From contig OZ026527.1 in the NCBI GenBank assembly GCA_964019695.1, positions 79,278,831-79,342,830 on the forward strand: a stretch of 64,000 nt of DNA. The letters are read 5' to 3'. The number at the start of each line of letters is the position of its first letter. Position 1 is the first letter of the stretch. The DNA is from Loripinus fragilis (Eukaryota; Mollusca; Bivalvia; Lucinida; Lucinidae). Below the pieces are notes generated by a model. The model was not told the origin of the DNA. It searched no databases and worked only from the letters and a program-made list of their open reading frames with translations. This document shows positions 22,709-33,131 of this stretch, one piece after another. The translations under genes and the position numbers were made by a program.

Positions 22709-22845
22709 GGGTGAGGTTTGTGCCGTTAAACCGGTTTAAGCCCTCCAGTAAAATATTTTACTGACCGTTCCAAGGCGGTACTTCTTTTGTGGATCTTTTA
22801 TGTTTTTGTTCTGTCTTGTGTTTGCTATGCCTTTGTGCGCGTAAA
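22709..22845 (+). repeat. PLE 3'-UTR-like repeat, copy 1
   Basis: Contains GCCGTTAAACCGGTTTAAGC, a TAAAATATTTTA palindrome and CCGTTCCAAGGCGGTACTTC. The Naiad 3' region at 41,288-41,340 has the corresponding TTTAAGCCCCCCAGT and GGTTCTAAGGCGGTAGTTCT. A near-identical second copy begins at 23007. Confidence 0.6.
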
Positions 22846-22847
22846 TT

Positions 22848-22985
22848 TACAGTAAACCTGTCTTAAGCGGCCACTAAAGAAGACCAAAAATTGGTTTTCC
22901 AGACAAATTATCGCTTAATGAAGGTTTTAAGTATTGCAGAATGCTTTAAGGGTAGCATTCTGCAATACTTTTGACTTTCTATGTG
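22848..22985. mobile_element. Partial palindromic MITE, family B
   Basis: Starts ACAGTAAACCTGTCTTAAGC, then a hairpin around AAGTATTGCAGAATGCT whose complement follows. It matches the full copy at 35883-36069; the right terminal third is missing here. Confidence 0.6.
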
Positions 22986-23006
22986 CCTTGATACACATCT
23001 GAATTA

Positions 23007-23232
23007 AGGGTGAGGTTGGCGCCGTTAAACCGGTTTAAGCCCTCCAGTAAAATATTTTACTGACCGTTCCAAGGCGGTACTTCTTTTGTGGATCTTTTAT
23101 GTTTTTGTTCTATCTTGTGTTTGCTATGTTTTGTGCGCGTCTGTTTATATGTGCTTTGTGGTCACCTGCTGGCAAAGGGCTGACCTCTTGGCTCTCGTTT
23201 GTGGTGTCTACTGTGAGTTTGTCACTTTCCCA
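23007..23232 (+). repeat. PLE 3'-UTR-like repeat, copy 2 (left part)
   Basis: Repeats the 22709 sequence and continues into the tail seen at 14.7 and 19.2 kb (TTTGTGGTCACCTGCTGG, GTTTGTCACTTTCCCA). The tail is cut by a DNA transposon at 23233 and resumes at 24448 (TTCCCATTGGTATCCTGG) to about 24520. This copy links the two repeat types into one unit. Confidence 0.65.
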
Positions 23233-24447
23233 CAGGGCTTCCGTTAGGCGGACATACGCCGTATATTACGTCCAATAATCGGCTGCCTACGCCGAAATTA
23301 CACATCAAAGACGTACCGCGGACTTCTGAAAATTCCTTAGTATAGCTGAAAATGGATATCGAGACGTCCTGTCGGCAGAAAAAACCCGCCCACATTTACC
23401 AGATTACGTGATTTATGTCCCGCCTTCGTATTGGAAACTCATTTATTTTGTTTATTGACCACGCTAGGACGTCCCACTTGACTGATTTCGAGAGTTTTAT
23501 TGACAGCCAGTGTCACGTGTAGGCTTCAGTCGGAAGGGTAATTATAAAAGCATGTCATCCGACAGGTGTGAAATTTTACATCGACACATCTTGACAACGG
23601 CCTTAGAAATCATTCCCGCGAGACGGACGTCCAGTCCCTGAGCAATAAAGCGAAACGGCCAGCAGCCCAATCACTATCCGTTTTGTTTGAAGTGCCGACG
23701 TGACACTTTGCAGTTTTATAAACTCTACACGTCTGCGTCGTAATTAATTGTGTAGATCCTGCGCATGCGATAATTTAGTACTTGAACGCTTCTTCTACAC
23801 AGGCACTACACCAACAAACATACAACATATTAAAAACGAATGTTGTTTTTGTTGCGATTTTTACGCTGTACAAGTACAAGCTTATAAAAAATAATTGTTG
23901 CACAAAATAAGTACAAGCTTTTAAAATAAAAATTGCTAGCCTACACAAACACTCTCCCAAACAAATCTATCTTTCTACCCTACCCTACCCTACCTAACCC
24001 GACCCTACCCTACCCTACCTTACCTTACCTTACCTTACCTTACCCTACTCTACCCTACCTAACCATACCCTACCATACCCTACCCTACCTATCTATGCAT
24101 TGTAAGGAACAAAGAATGATCTCATTCTGTATAAGTACAAGCTTATAAAAAATAATTGTTACACAAATAAGAACAAGCTTTTAAAATAAAAATTGCTACA
24201 CAAACACCCTCCCAAACAAATCTATCTAACTACCCTACCCTACCCTACCCTACCCTACCCATCGTGTAAGGAACAAAGAATGATCTCTGAAATATATATC
24301 TTATTTTTCAAAGCCAGTTTAATATCCGCCATACTGCGACGGTATCACAGAAAAAAAGTGGGACTTCCAAAAAAATTCAATGGGACTTCCAAATTTTAAG
24401 GGTAGGAAGTCTGGACTTCCTGGATTTGAAAGTTAATGGAAGCCCTG
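23233..24447. mobile_element. 1,215-bp CAGGG-ended DNA transposon (hAT-like ends)
   Basis: The left end CAGGGCTTCCGTTA and right end TAATGGAAGCCCTG are inverted with one or two differences. TTCCCA is duplicated on both sides (23227-23232 and 24448-24453), and removing the insert restores the interrupted PLE-tail repeat. CAGGG ends are typical of hAT elements, but only 6 bp of TSD is visible where hAT gives 8. The interior contains a GC-richer non-coding part and two (TACCC)n clusters. No transposase. Confidence 0.7.
23976..24262 (+). repeat. (TACCC)n microsatellite in a duplicated segment
   Basis: Arrays of TACCC/TACCT occur at about 23976-24090 and 24231-24260, each preceded by GTACAAGCTTWTAAAA-type sequence and CACAAACACYCTCCCAAACA. 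So a ~150-250-bp segment including the array was duplicated. Translated YPTLP-type repeats are artefacts. Confidence 0.8.
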
Positions 24448-24520
24448 TTCCCATTGGTATCCTGGGCCAGGTGTGGTACTTGATTGTATTGATTCCTGAT
24501 CTTTGCACCCTTACTTACTT

Positions 24521-25730
24521 TGTGTATCACCACTCTTTATATAACTATTAGGGGTTAAAGTTCTTTTTTTGCTGTAAACAACTTAAAGTTTGTTCAGATG
24601 TAAAACAGCTTATTTTGCACCAATATAGGCCTTTTACATAGATTAAAGGGGAGTAGGGTATTGGGACCTTTTTCATGCATTTTGTAAGAAAAGCAAATCA
24701 AAAGTGAGTTACTTTAATGAGAGAGAAGTCTGTGCATGCAATAAGATCTATCAAACTCATAACAAACATTATTTTTTGTTCTTTAAGGTTATGTTCCTGT
24801 AATATTGACAAATCGGAGGCCTGTGGTCTGTAGACTGAGCTTACAGTTACAACTATACACCAATGTGATTGGATAAATTGATGAAACTGCTAAGTTGAGT
24901 TCTATTTCTTTAATAAATTAATATAGCCTGTTGTGGTGGCACATGGAATTATAGAATCAGAATTTCCTAACTCTAGCATTCAATGAGATGTTTGCATTTT
25001 TCAACTGATATGCATATCACCCAGTTATGACCATTTCCTTACTGAAAATAATGGTTACCTCCGGCCAACCGGAGAACAACGTGAGGTGTCAGTTTCTTTT
25101 TAAAATTTGAAAGATTACAGGGTGTTTTTTTTTATATCTAATGGTGAGTAGGACCAGTTGAATCATTCTAAGGGCTAGAAAAAGGATCTTTTCTCTGTAT
25201 TGAGGTCTATGGAAAATTAATTACAAGATCATAACCTAAAGCTGTGCTAGTATCATATAAGTTGATAGAAGATAAATGAACATGGATATGCAAACTATAA
25301 GCAATAAATCTTTATCTAGTATTTTTCTGTAATAAAAATACCATTTTTTTTTTTGTTAATTCATTTTATTTTCTTATTCAATATTTATTCAAGTTTTCTA
25401 TAACTATATTAAAAATGCAGCTAGACTCAGGTAAATTTTTAAGAAAAATAAGTATACAGTAGTATTGGAAAAATACAGCTTGTTGTCGGCAGACTTTTTT
25501 GCTGGTGACAATTCATATGACCCAGGATTACTGAGTCTGAGGGTTTGAGGTCAAAATCTAAGACACCTTTAAAAAGTGCTATTCTATTTTACAGACTTAT
25601 GCAGATATCTAACCAACCATCTATTAGAATATATTCATATTTGGTAGCATGTATGGCTGACTTTTACTTGACTGCTTCAGATCCATGTTTACTTGTTAGA
25701 GCTCAAAATCTAGGACTTATTTAGATTTTT
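24521..25730. other. Unassigned AT-rich stretch
   Basis: No gene or well-defined element recognised on either strand. Confidence 0.35.
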
Positions 25731-26256
25731 GGGGCGCAGGGGAGGGTGGATTGGGGTTGGGACAGTGAGAGCAATGACCGTGGTTATACATGCCTCTAAT
25801 GACTGAGAGGCACTTTACAGTGAGAGCATCGGCCATGGTTATACATGCCTCTAATGACTGAGAGGCACTTTACAGTGAGAGCATTGGCCGTGGTTATACA
25901 TGCCTCTAATGACTGAGAGGCACTTTACAGTGAGAGCATCGGCCGTGGTTATACATGCCTCTAATGGCTGAGAGGCACTTTACAGTGAGAGCATCGACCG
26001 TGGTTATACATGCCTCTAATGACTGAGAGGCACTTTACAGTGAGAGCATTGGCCGTGGTTATACATGCCTCTAATGGCTGAGAGGCACTTTACAGTGAGA
26101 GCATCGGCTGTGGTTATACATGCCTCTAATGGCTGAGAGGCACTTTTTCTAGCTGTCACTGGGGCGAAGGGGAGGGAGGATTGGGGTTGGGACAGTGAGA
26201 GCATTGGCCGTGGTTATACATGCCTCTAATGGCTGAGAGGCACTTTTTCTAACTGT
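25731..26256 (+). repeat. 55-bp minisatellite
   Basis: About eight copies of a 55-bp unit containing GTGGTTATACATGCCTCTAA and TGAGAGGCACTTTACAGTGA. Copies differ by one to three bases (CGGCCGTGG/TGGCCGTGG/CGACCGTGG). The unit next to GGATTGGGGTTGGGACAGTG occurs both at the start (25731) and near the end (26160), so a larger duplication is superimposed. Confidence 0.9.
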
Positions 26257-27654
26257 CACTGATATATCCACTGCTTAACAATATTTATATAAGCCTTGGT
26301 CAATATAGAGCTTGAGTTATACCAAAGAGATGTTAATAGGATGACCAGCATTTTTGTTTATGTTCTGGAATTTATGACAGTATATGTATATGTTTCATTG
26401 AACTGAATTCTTTGAGAAGTATACACTGCGTCAAAAGTTAAGCACCACCCAAGCATTTTTCGAGAAAAACAGTGAAGCTTTCTTCTTATGAATTTATGCT
26501 CGTTATATTTATGAAATAAGATAATGTGGTGACAATTTACCCACTAATCATAAACATGTGATTAACTATCTCTATAAGGGCTATTTCACATATACACTGA
26601 AGCCGAACCCAAACTGTAACCAATAACTAAATTTTTTCGCTTCGTTTTTGGCAGACCTTTCACATATGAACCGAATTGGCAGACAAAATCTAAGAAAATG
26701 CATGTATAATTTGGCACAGACCTGGTAATTCTACAGATTCCTGCTATTGTTCCATGTCTTTGCCTTTAGTAGTGGTCTTTATAGTCGCTCTGGGTTTTGT
26801 CCCACAAAAGTCTGTAGTCTTGTACAGTCAACCCTCTTTATAACGACACTGTTTGTTCCAAGCTATCTTTGACGTTAAAGTGAATTTGCTGTTATAAGGA
26901 AATTCTGACCATTACCAGATTTCAACATAATAATCATTTGGTAAAAGACAATATTGTACAAATGAAATAAAGTGCTATAATTCCAAATGTATACATCAGT
27001 TCAATTTCATATTGCATCAAAATGTACGAAGTTTCCCACTTATCAAGTGAGACAGAAACCTGTTCATGCCAAAAGACCTTGTGCTGGTCACAATTTTGTC
27101 TGACACATCGTAACAACCCTGTTATAATGAATTTATTTCCATAGAAATTGTATATCTATTCCCAGAAGTTAAGGTAGTGCGGGACCCATGTCAAAAGATA
27201 ACCTTACTTTTACTTAAAAGTAAGAGTTTAAGAGTTATCGTTCCTGAATCTTGTTTTTAAAAGAGAATACTTATTTGTTAGATGGTAGATATTATTCTCC
27301 CCTGACAACTCTTTGATGCTTGAAACGTAATTCTGTAAGTATTTTGCTTTCACAAAAAGAAGGAATGCAAGTATTAGCTTTTAAAAACATCACCCAGAGT
27401 ATGAAGTCATTCAGTATTTTGATGATTAAAAGTTGCGGACCGTATAAATATACATACTATATACATGTCTCGGTTGCTATTTCTGCATGCTGGCACTAAC
27501 CTAAGACCCACCCCCACCCCAAAAGGGGGGGGGGGGGGGTTGTAGACATGCACATGCCTTGTATGTGACATTCTCATGTTTTAGGTCCCATGGAGGTACA
27601 TGGTCACTAATGTTTTATGGAGAAATGACGTAATTATTTCAATTACCTTATCAT

Positions 27655-28180
27655 ACCGGATAGGCAGCAATAAAAACAGTCTAAACAATCGATGAATGCT
27701 GATAACAAATTGCTAGAAACAGTGTTTGTGATTGCCATTTGGTGCCTATCGGACTACAAACAACAATCCAAAATTCTGTTACTTACAATATTTAACTACG
27801 TTTGTCGATAGCATTAACGTTTTCACCGGGCCGCGTAGCGCAGTCGGTAACGTGTCTGGTTACAGATGCGAAGCTGACTGCAGATCCAGGGGTCGTGAGT
27901 TCGATCCCGGCCTGGTCCCATACTTTCGTGGAGATTGATCATGAAATAATTTCTACGGTCATTCTCCTCCCTTCCGCTGAATCATACATGAAGGGTTGTT
28001 GTCAGTTACAAGCGAAAGTATGTGCACGATTACTGGTTAACTGCTTGTTCAAGCTTGCCCAGGAAAAAAGTGTGGTTAGGTGAACTGACCGTCCCGCAAT
28101 GACCATAGCTGTTGACTTGGGACGTAAAGCAACAAACAAACAAACAAAAGCATTAACGTTTTCGATTGCCGCCTATCTAG
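27655..28180. mobile_element. Fold-back MITE family A, copy 2, split by a SINE
   Basis: Left CCGGATAGGCAGCAAT and right CGATTGCCGCCTATCTAG ends match the copy at 4406-4573. The right half is interrupted at AGCATTAACGTTTTC by the SINE at 27825-28148. Confidence 0.75.
27825..28148 (+). mobile_element. tRNA-derived SINE with 15-bp target duplication
   Basis: The head has a polymerase III A box (GCGTAGCGCAGTCGG) and B box (GAGTTCGATCCCGG), about 60 bp apart, as in a tRNA. The tail ends in (ACAA)n. AGCATTAACGTTTTC occurs directly before (27810-27824) and after (28149-28163), a perfect 15-bp TSD typical of LINE-mobilised SINEs. It interrupts a family-A MITE. A second, more diverged copy is at 43.38 kb. 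The perfect TSD suggests a fairly young insertion. Confidence 0.88.
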
Positions 28181-29088
28181 TGTGTTTTTGATATACTGAA
28201 GACGTAGCCAAAACAATCTGATACAAGGGCTAGGAGTTATTTCATGTTTCTGTTGAAAAAATTATTTTGTTTCGTTGCATGTTTCATGATGATAAAATGG
28301 ACATTTCTGCATACATTTTAATAAAATTAATTGGAACTGCATGTGCCTGAAAGGAAGATATATGACAATATAACATTCTTTTCTGTATATAAACGGTTGG
28401 CAAGCATGGTACAGATGCGCGGGTCCAGGAATTTTCATCAGGGGAAGGGGAGGGTCCAGGTCAGTCTGACAAAAAAGCTCTGACAACGATTTTTTTAGTC
28501 CTCAGCTTATTTTACAGAAGTCAAATGGTCAATTTCAAAGAAATCTATCGTTTTTCAAGGCTCCAGATGGGGTCCAATTTTTTCCAGGGGGTCCAACTTT
28601 TTCCAGGGGGTGTCCAATTGCTTATTCCCTATAGAAACCCATATAATTTGTGATTTTCCAGAGGGGGTCCGGACCCCCTGCCCCCCCCCCTCTGGATCCG
28701 CACTTGGTGCAGCCCTCACAGCTTCATGGTTAAGGCTACAATACATTATCTCATTTGGGCTTGGCAAACGTTAATAGACAGAAGCATGTATCATCCTTTT
28801 ATTGCTATATACCTTATAATAAGTGTTTACTATAGAAACTTGAGGTGTTTCAATCGCTGACAATTGTACATTTTATTTGATAATGTGTCTTATTTTGGTT
28901 GATCATTGACCAATCACTGACCACAGGCTTTATTTCCGATATAACATGATTGCAGAGGGCTTAATTGCCATTTCAACCTGATCATCGATATCCTCTGCGA
29001 GTTAAGATACCGTCGCTTATGCTTTATTGAGAAATGACCAAAATATTCAATTATCATAAGATACGCTACTTTATTACATCAGATAGGC
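28181..29088. repeat. Interior of the TTAA element with a dispersed G/C-run repeat
   Basis: A segment at about 28,600-28,710 has GGGGTCCGGACCCCCTG and CCCCTCTGGATCCGCAC; close relatives occur at 50.33 and 60.04 kb. The rest of the stretch has nothing I recognise. Confidence 0.45.
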
Positions 29089-29257
29089 GACAATCGAGAA
29101 GGCTCTGAACAATCGATGAACGTGGATCGCAAATCGCTAGAATTTACCATTTGTCGCCAGTCAGGCAAACAAACTGCAATCCAAAAAGTCTGTTTCTGAC
29201 GGTATTTGATCTACGTTCGTCGATAGCATCAACGTTTTCGATTGCCACCTATCCGGG
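29089..29257. mobile_element. Fold-back MITE family A, copy 3
   Basis: CAGATAGGCGACAATCGAGA at the left and GTTTTCGATTGCCACCTATC at the right are inverted, with the same interior motifs (ATCTACGTTCGTCGATAGCA) as the other copies. Confidence 0.75.
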
Positions 29258-29365
29258 ATGTGTATTGATACAATGAATACGTAACCAAAACAATCTGAAA
29301 CAAGAGCTAGGAGTTATCTACATTTTTCAGTCATGTTTCTGTCGAAAAAAAAGTTTGTTTCCACA

Positions 29366-29551
29366 CCGGATAGTGAGCAATCGAAAACACTCTTAACCAT
29401 TGTTTAACGCGATCAAAACTCGTCAGAAACATTGTTTTGATTGCAAAGTGTCGTCTGTTCGATGAGTGATGGTAATAAAAAAAACTTTGATTCTAACTAT
29501 TTTTGGTCTATAATCGTCGATAGTATTGATGTTTTCGATTGTGCCTATAAG
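29366..29551. mobile_element. Fold-back MITE family A, copy 4
   Basis: CCGGATAGTGAGCAATCGAA at the left and GTTTTCGATTGTGCCTAT at the right are inverted; interior TCGTCGATAGTATTGATG as in the family. Only about 110 bp separates it from copy 3. Confidence 0.7.
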
Positions 29552-29749
29552 GTGTGGTTTTGTTGTATGCTATTTTTTTTCGGAAATGCTTTTGCTTGAA
29601 AGGAAAGTATTCTAGACCTTTTTGGATACTGTAAAGGCGGCACCTCATGACTGCCTTATTAGTCTACTTTAGACATAGGTAAAATCTGAAAATGAGGCGT
29701 TATAACTACATTCGAAAGTGTTTGTTTATTGTATATCATTAGTATATAG

Positions 29750-29817
29750 GCAAACAGTGTGGACCCAGATCAGACTGCTCTAGGTGAGCAGTCTGCTCTA
29801 GATCTACACTGTTTGTT
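29750..29817. repeat. Hairpin with AAACAGTGTGGACCCAGATC motif
   Basis: AAACAGTGTGGACCCAGATC is followed by a GACTGCTC/GAGCAGTC stem and then AGATCTACACTGTTTG, forming an imperfect 68-bp palindrome. The same motif recurs in single copies across the window. Confidence 0.65.
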
Positions 29818-31076
29818 TAAGAGGCTTCATAATATTTCAATAGACGATAAAAACATACAATTGTGTTGTAATATACGCTTTAAGGGTTTATAAATGTGGG
29901 TTCAGTGCATTAACGGACAGGACTTTCATGAAATGCACGCAGACCTGCGCGGCTCAAGCAACTTTTAAACGCTTAACCAATGGGTAGAACCTGGTTTCCA
30001 TTCTTGAGCAGTTGAAATAACCGAACCATGCCCAGATTTGAAAATTAAAGTTGCCACCTTTACAGTACCCCAAAAGTCCTATAATATATAACAATGACAA
30101 TATAACATTCCTTTCTGTATATTAAAGTTTGTCAAGCCCTTGTGCGATAATGTGTTGCAGGCCTCACTGCTGTGTGGTTCTGGTTGCAACACATCACATT
30201 CAGGCTTGCCAAACATTAATACAAGGAAAAGAATGTTTTATCCTCTTATTGCATATTTGTAAGTTTATTCTTTAAATGACATTTAGATCTATGCATCAGG
30301 AATAAAGCTATAATTTTTAGCTTTTATCTACATAAATCCTACATGTAAGAAAGCATCAAAGTATCAAGACATGCTATAGCCATGCTTTAATGAGAATCAT
30401 AATGTAATGTGCTTGGTCACATATGCTAGGTCAAAATCTTTTTTGTCATTTTCTACGACCATTTGTCAGTGCTTAATCAATAATAGCTATGTCTCCACCC
30501 AGTGATATACATAGGGCGTAGACAAACAAAAAAATTGGTTGAAAGGGGAGACAACACTTATTATAGTCTTTATTTTTTTCAGGATTTTTCAGAAAAGTCA
30601 CCAAAACAAAAAAACGAGCACGGTGACACATATTTTTTTTATTCAATCATTAGATTCTTCATGAAAATATCTTTGTAAAAATATGTTTTTTGTTGTTCCA
30701 GTTACATTCTCTGATATGTTTATTTTGAATATTAATGTTTTTTTTGGCATTTATTCGTTTGACTTAATTAGGATTTTGCTTAATAAATTGTGTAAATACA
30801 TGTTATTTCACTATTTTTTGTTTTAATTTATATCTCTGGTGTGAGTAGTATTTGTTCTGAAAAAAACTGTATTGCGTTTCTTGTTTATTTGTTAACAAAA
30901 TCTGTGTTTGTTTATTTCAAAAACCTGCGATTTTGCAGTTTTTGACATCAAATAACTTTTTAAAAAGAATGGTGAGGTATTGTTTTTTTTGTCTTAGATT
31001 ATAAATATAAGTCTATGTTATAATATATTAAAAGATAAAACACTTTTGGACATATGCCGGTGAGTCCGGTACTACC
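29818..31076. other. Right part of the TTAA element, no gene seen
   Basis: AT-rich, with a perfect small palindrome CAAAAACTGC/GCAGTTTTTG-like near 30,917-30,943. No coding signature. Confidence 0.4.
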
Positions 31077-31710
31077 TTAATGTCGGTGTCGCTAAGTGAA
31101 TATTCTGTTATAAAGAGGGAATTTTAATGGAGCAGATCCGTTCTCAGCAATTTTATGTCGGATATTGAATATTCTGTTATAACGAGTGATGTTATAAAGA
31201 GTTTTGACTGTACTTGTAAAATAATCACACTAGTAGTTATACTCATCTCTATAGATGACCTTGATGACCTTTTTTCCCTATATACTCTATGTAAATGATG
31301 TCATCACGCCCGGTGCAGTCAATTTTCGGATCTGGTCGGAACAGATTGAAATTAGCCAGGTGTGACGGCTATTGGAGTTTTCTCTCGCAGGTGACCCCCT
31401 ATATATTCTATATAAAGCCGCCATCTTGAATTGAGGGAAAAATCGAGAGCATTGGGGTGCAGTATCGATCAGGGTCTACTGATAAAGTGTATTAGAGCAG
31501 ACGATAAAATTTATTTTTGTAGAATACTTTATTCATACCTGTTTGACCTTGTTAAAAGTGCAGAGTTTTCCGATATTTTATCAGTTATTCTACAAACAGC
31601 GACCAGTCAAGTTCTCCATCACTGTCCATATAACAGATACAGGTACGTTGAAGCAGACGATTTTTTTCACAAATATTTCACCATCAGGTGAAAATCTATA
31701 GGTGGGTGTT

Positions 31711-31881
31711 TAACTCTTTGCCTGCTAATGGCGATTATTGTCGTCTGCTGATAAATTTTGCAAACGGTTTGGTCCCTGATCAGGCCTGACAAAACGTCAG
31801 ACAATTGTGTATTACAGATTTTGTTTTTACAAAGTTGAGTTTTAAACGAATGCAAAATTACCTTGCATGCAAAGAGTTAGA
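31711..31881. mobile_element. Small TIR repeat embedded in each palindrome arm
   Basis: TAACTCTTTGCCTGC at the left and GCATGCAAAGAGTTA at the right are inverted around a ~140-bp interior with CGTCTGCTGATAAA and TTTGGTCCCTGATCAGGCC. The mirror copy is at 34065-34235. Diverged relatives occur at about 42.1, 52.1 and 63.4 kb (CAAAGAGTTA or AACTCTTTGCATGC). Confidence 0.6.
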
Positions 31882-32814
31882 AAGGGTCAGTTGCGCAAAT
31901 GGCTATAAAGGTTGTTTTCCCACTGTGCAGCTCTTTTTGTACTCGTCTTTTGTATAATTTAGATCAAGTTGAGACATGTCTTGCTATATATACTGATTAC
32001 AACACTTTTCATCTATAAAAGTAATACTTTTTTTTTTATCAATACGCTCATTCATCGAAAAGAATCCAAACCAGACGAATTTTCTTTCCATACAGGTAAA
32101 TTGTTGATAAATTGTTCTCTAACGTCGTACAGGTATTATTCATTCAAGATGGGTTTAATTCCCTTCCCCTGTTGAATGTAAAATTAAACAGAAAATCGTT
32201 TTTTTTTCTTCTTGGATCAGACAGTTTTTGAATGTGTAAAAAGGATTTATCTACAAGATGATATTAATTTTATACACAATAAACATGTCGCTTTAACTCT
32301 TAGCTGCTGATAATCTGTGCAAACAGCTTGGACCCAGATAAGGCCTAACAAAAGTGTCAACCTGTTATACCTTGGTGTAAAACTGTCAGTTTTCCGATAT
32401 TTTTCATTTATCCATATACATTTTCATTAACAGACGATTTTTTCACAAATATTTATGTTTTACTCGACCTTTTATGTGTTTAACTTGAAACCTGCTTATG
32501 GCGACGTGTGTCATCTGCTAATAAACTTTGCAAACAGTTTGGATCCAGATCAGGTTCTACAAACCAGTTTGAAGCAAACCTGTTTGAGAAGATAGTATTT
32601 CTAAAGGAAATTTACAAAGTTGATCTTAAAATACTCGTCAAACGACAAAATCACAGACAAAGAGTTCGCATCTTTCGCCTATAACGCTGTAAATACTATT
32701 GTATTTTATTTAAACCTTATGAAGTCAGGGCCAGTTCGCTGTTAAAAAGGGTGAAAAAATATAAAACTTCTGTGCATAGTGTCAGATAGTTCTGAACCTG
32801 TTTGACCTTGTTAA

Positions 32815-32887
32815 AAGTGGTGGCGGTGGCATAACTCCCTGTGGCAGTGGTATGCCTCCTTGTGGCAGCGGCGGTGGTGGTGGCGGC

Positions 32888-32922
<35 letters not shown>

Positions 32923-32988
32923 TGGTGGTGGTGGTGGCGGCGGCGGCGGTGGTGGTGGCAGGGGCGGTGGTGGTGGCGGCGGCGGCGG

Positions 32989-33019
<31 letters not shown>

Positions 33020-33131
33020 ACCACCACCACCACCGCCGCCGCCGCCGCCACCACCGCCGCCGCCACCACCACCGCCGCTGCCACAAGGAGGCATACCACT
33101 GCCACAGGGAGTTATGCCACCGCCACCACTT
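32815..33131. repeat. GGT/GGC triplet array at the palindrome centre
   Basis: About 150 bp of GGT/GGC triplets (left) turn into GCC/ACC triplets (right) at about 32,991. The arms differ here by a small number of triplets. The polyglycine, polyproline and polyalanine frames on both strands are artefacts of the triplets. The DNA could form both hairpins and G-quadruplexes. Confidence 0.85.

Larger units (their letters stand above)
27173..31076. mobile_element. 3,904-bp element in a TTAA target
   Basis: The left end GGTAGTGCGGGACCCATGTC and the right end (minus strand GGTAGTACCGGACTCACCGG) are inverted, sharing further CATGTCAAAAG/CATATGTCCAAAAG. TTAA lies at 27169-27172 and 31077-31080. A TTAA duplication is diagnostic of piggyBac- or Kolobok-type integration. 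The interior contains three family-A MITEs, a SINE and low-coding AT-rich sequence. No transposase recognised. Confidence 0.65.
26825..31210. mobile_element. pogo/Tigger-like MITE split by a TTAA element
   Basis: The left end CAGTCAACCCTCTTTATAAC and the right end GTTATAAAGAGTTTTGACTG are inverted, flanked by TA (26823-26824, 31211-31212). CAGTCnAACCTCTnTATAACG-type termini are characteristic of pogo/Tigger elements. Without the 27173-31076 insertion the element is about 480 bp, so non-autonomous. Confidence 0.72.

Noticed and set aside
23933..24399. Frames with repeated YPTLP peptides
   Set aside because: Translations of a (TACCC)n microsatellite.
25731..26256. CRISPR-like array
   Set aside because: Units are contiguous 55-bp tandem copies with no unique spacers, in animal DNA; a minisatellite.
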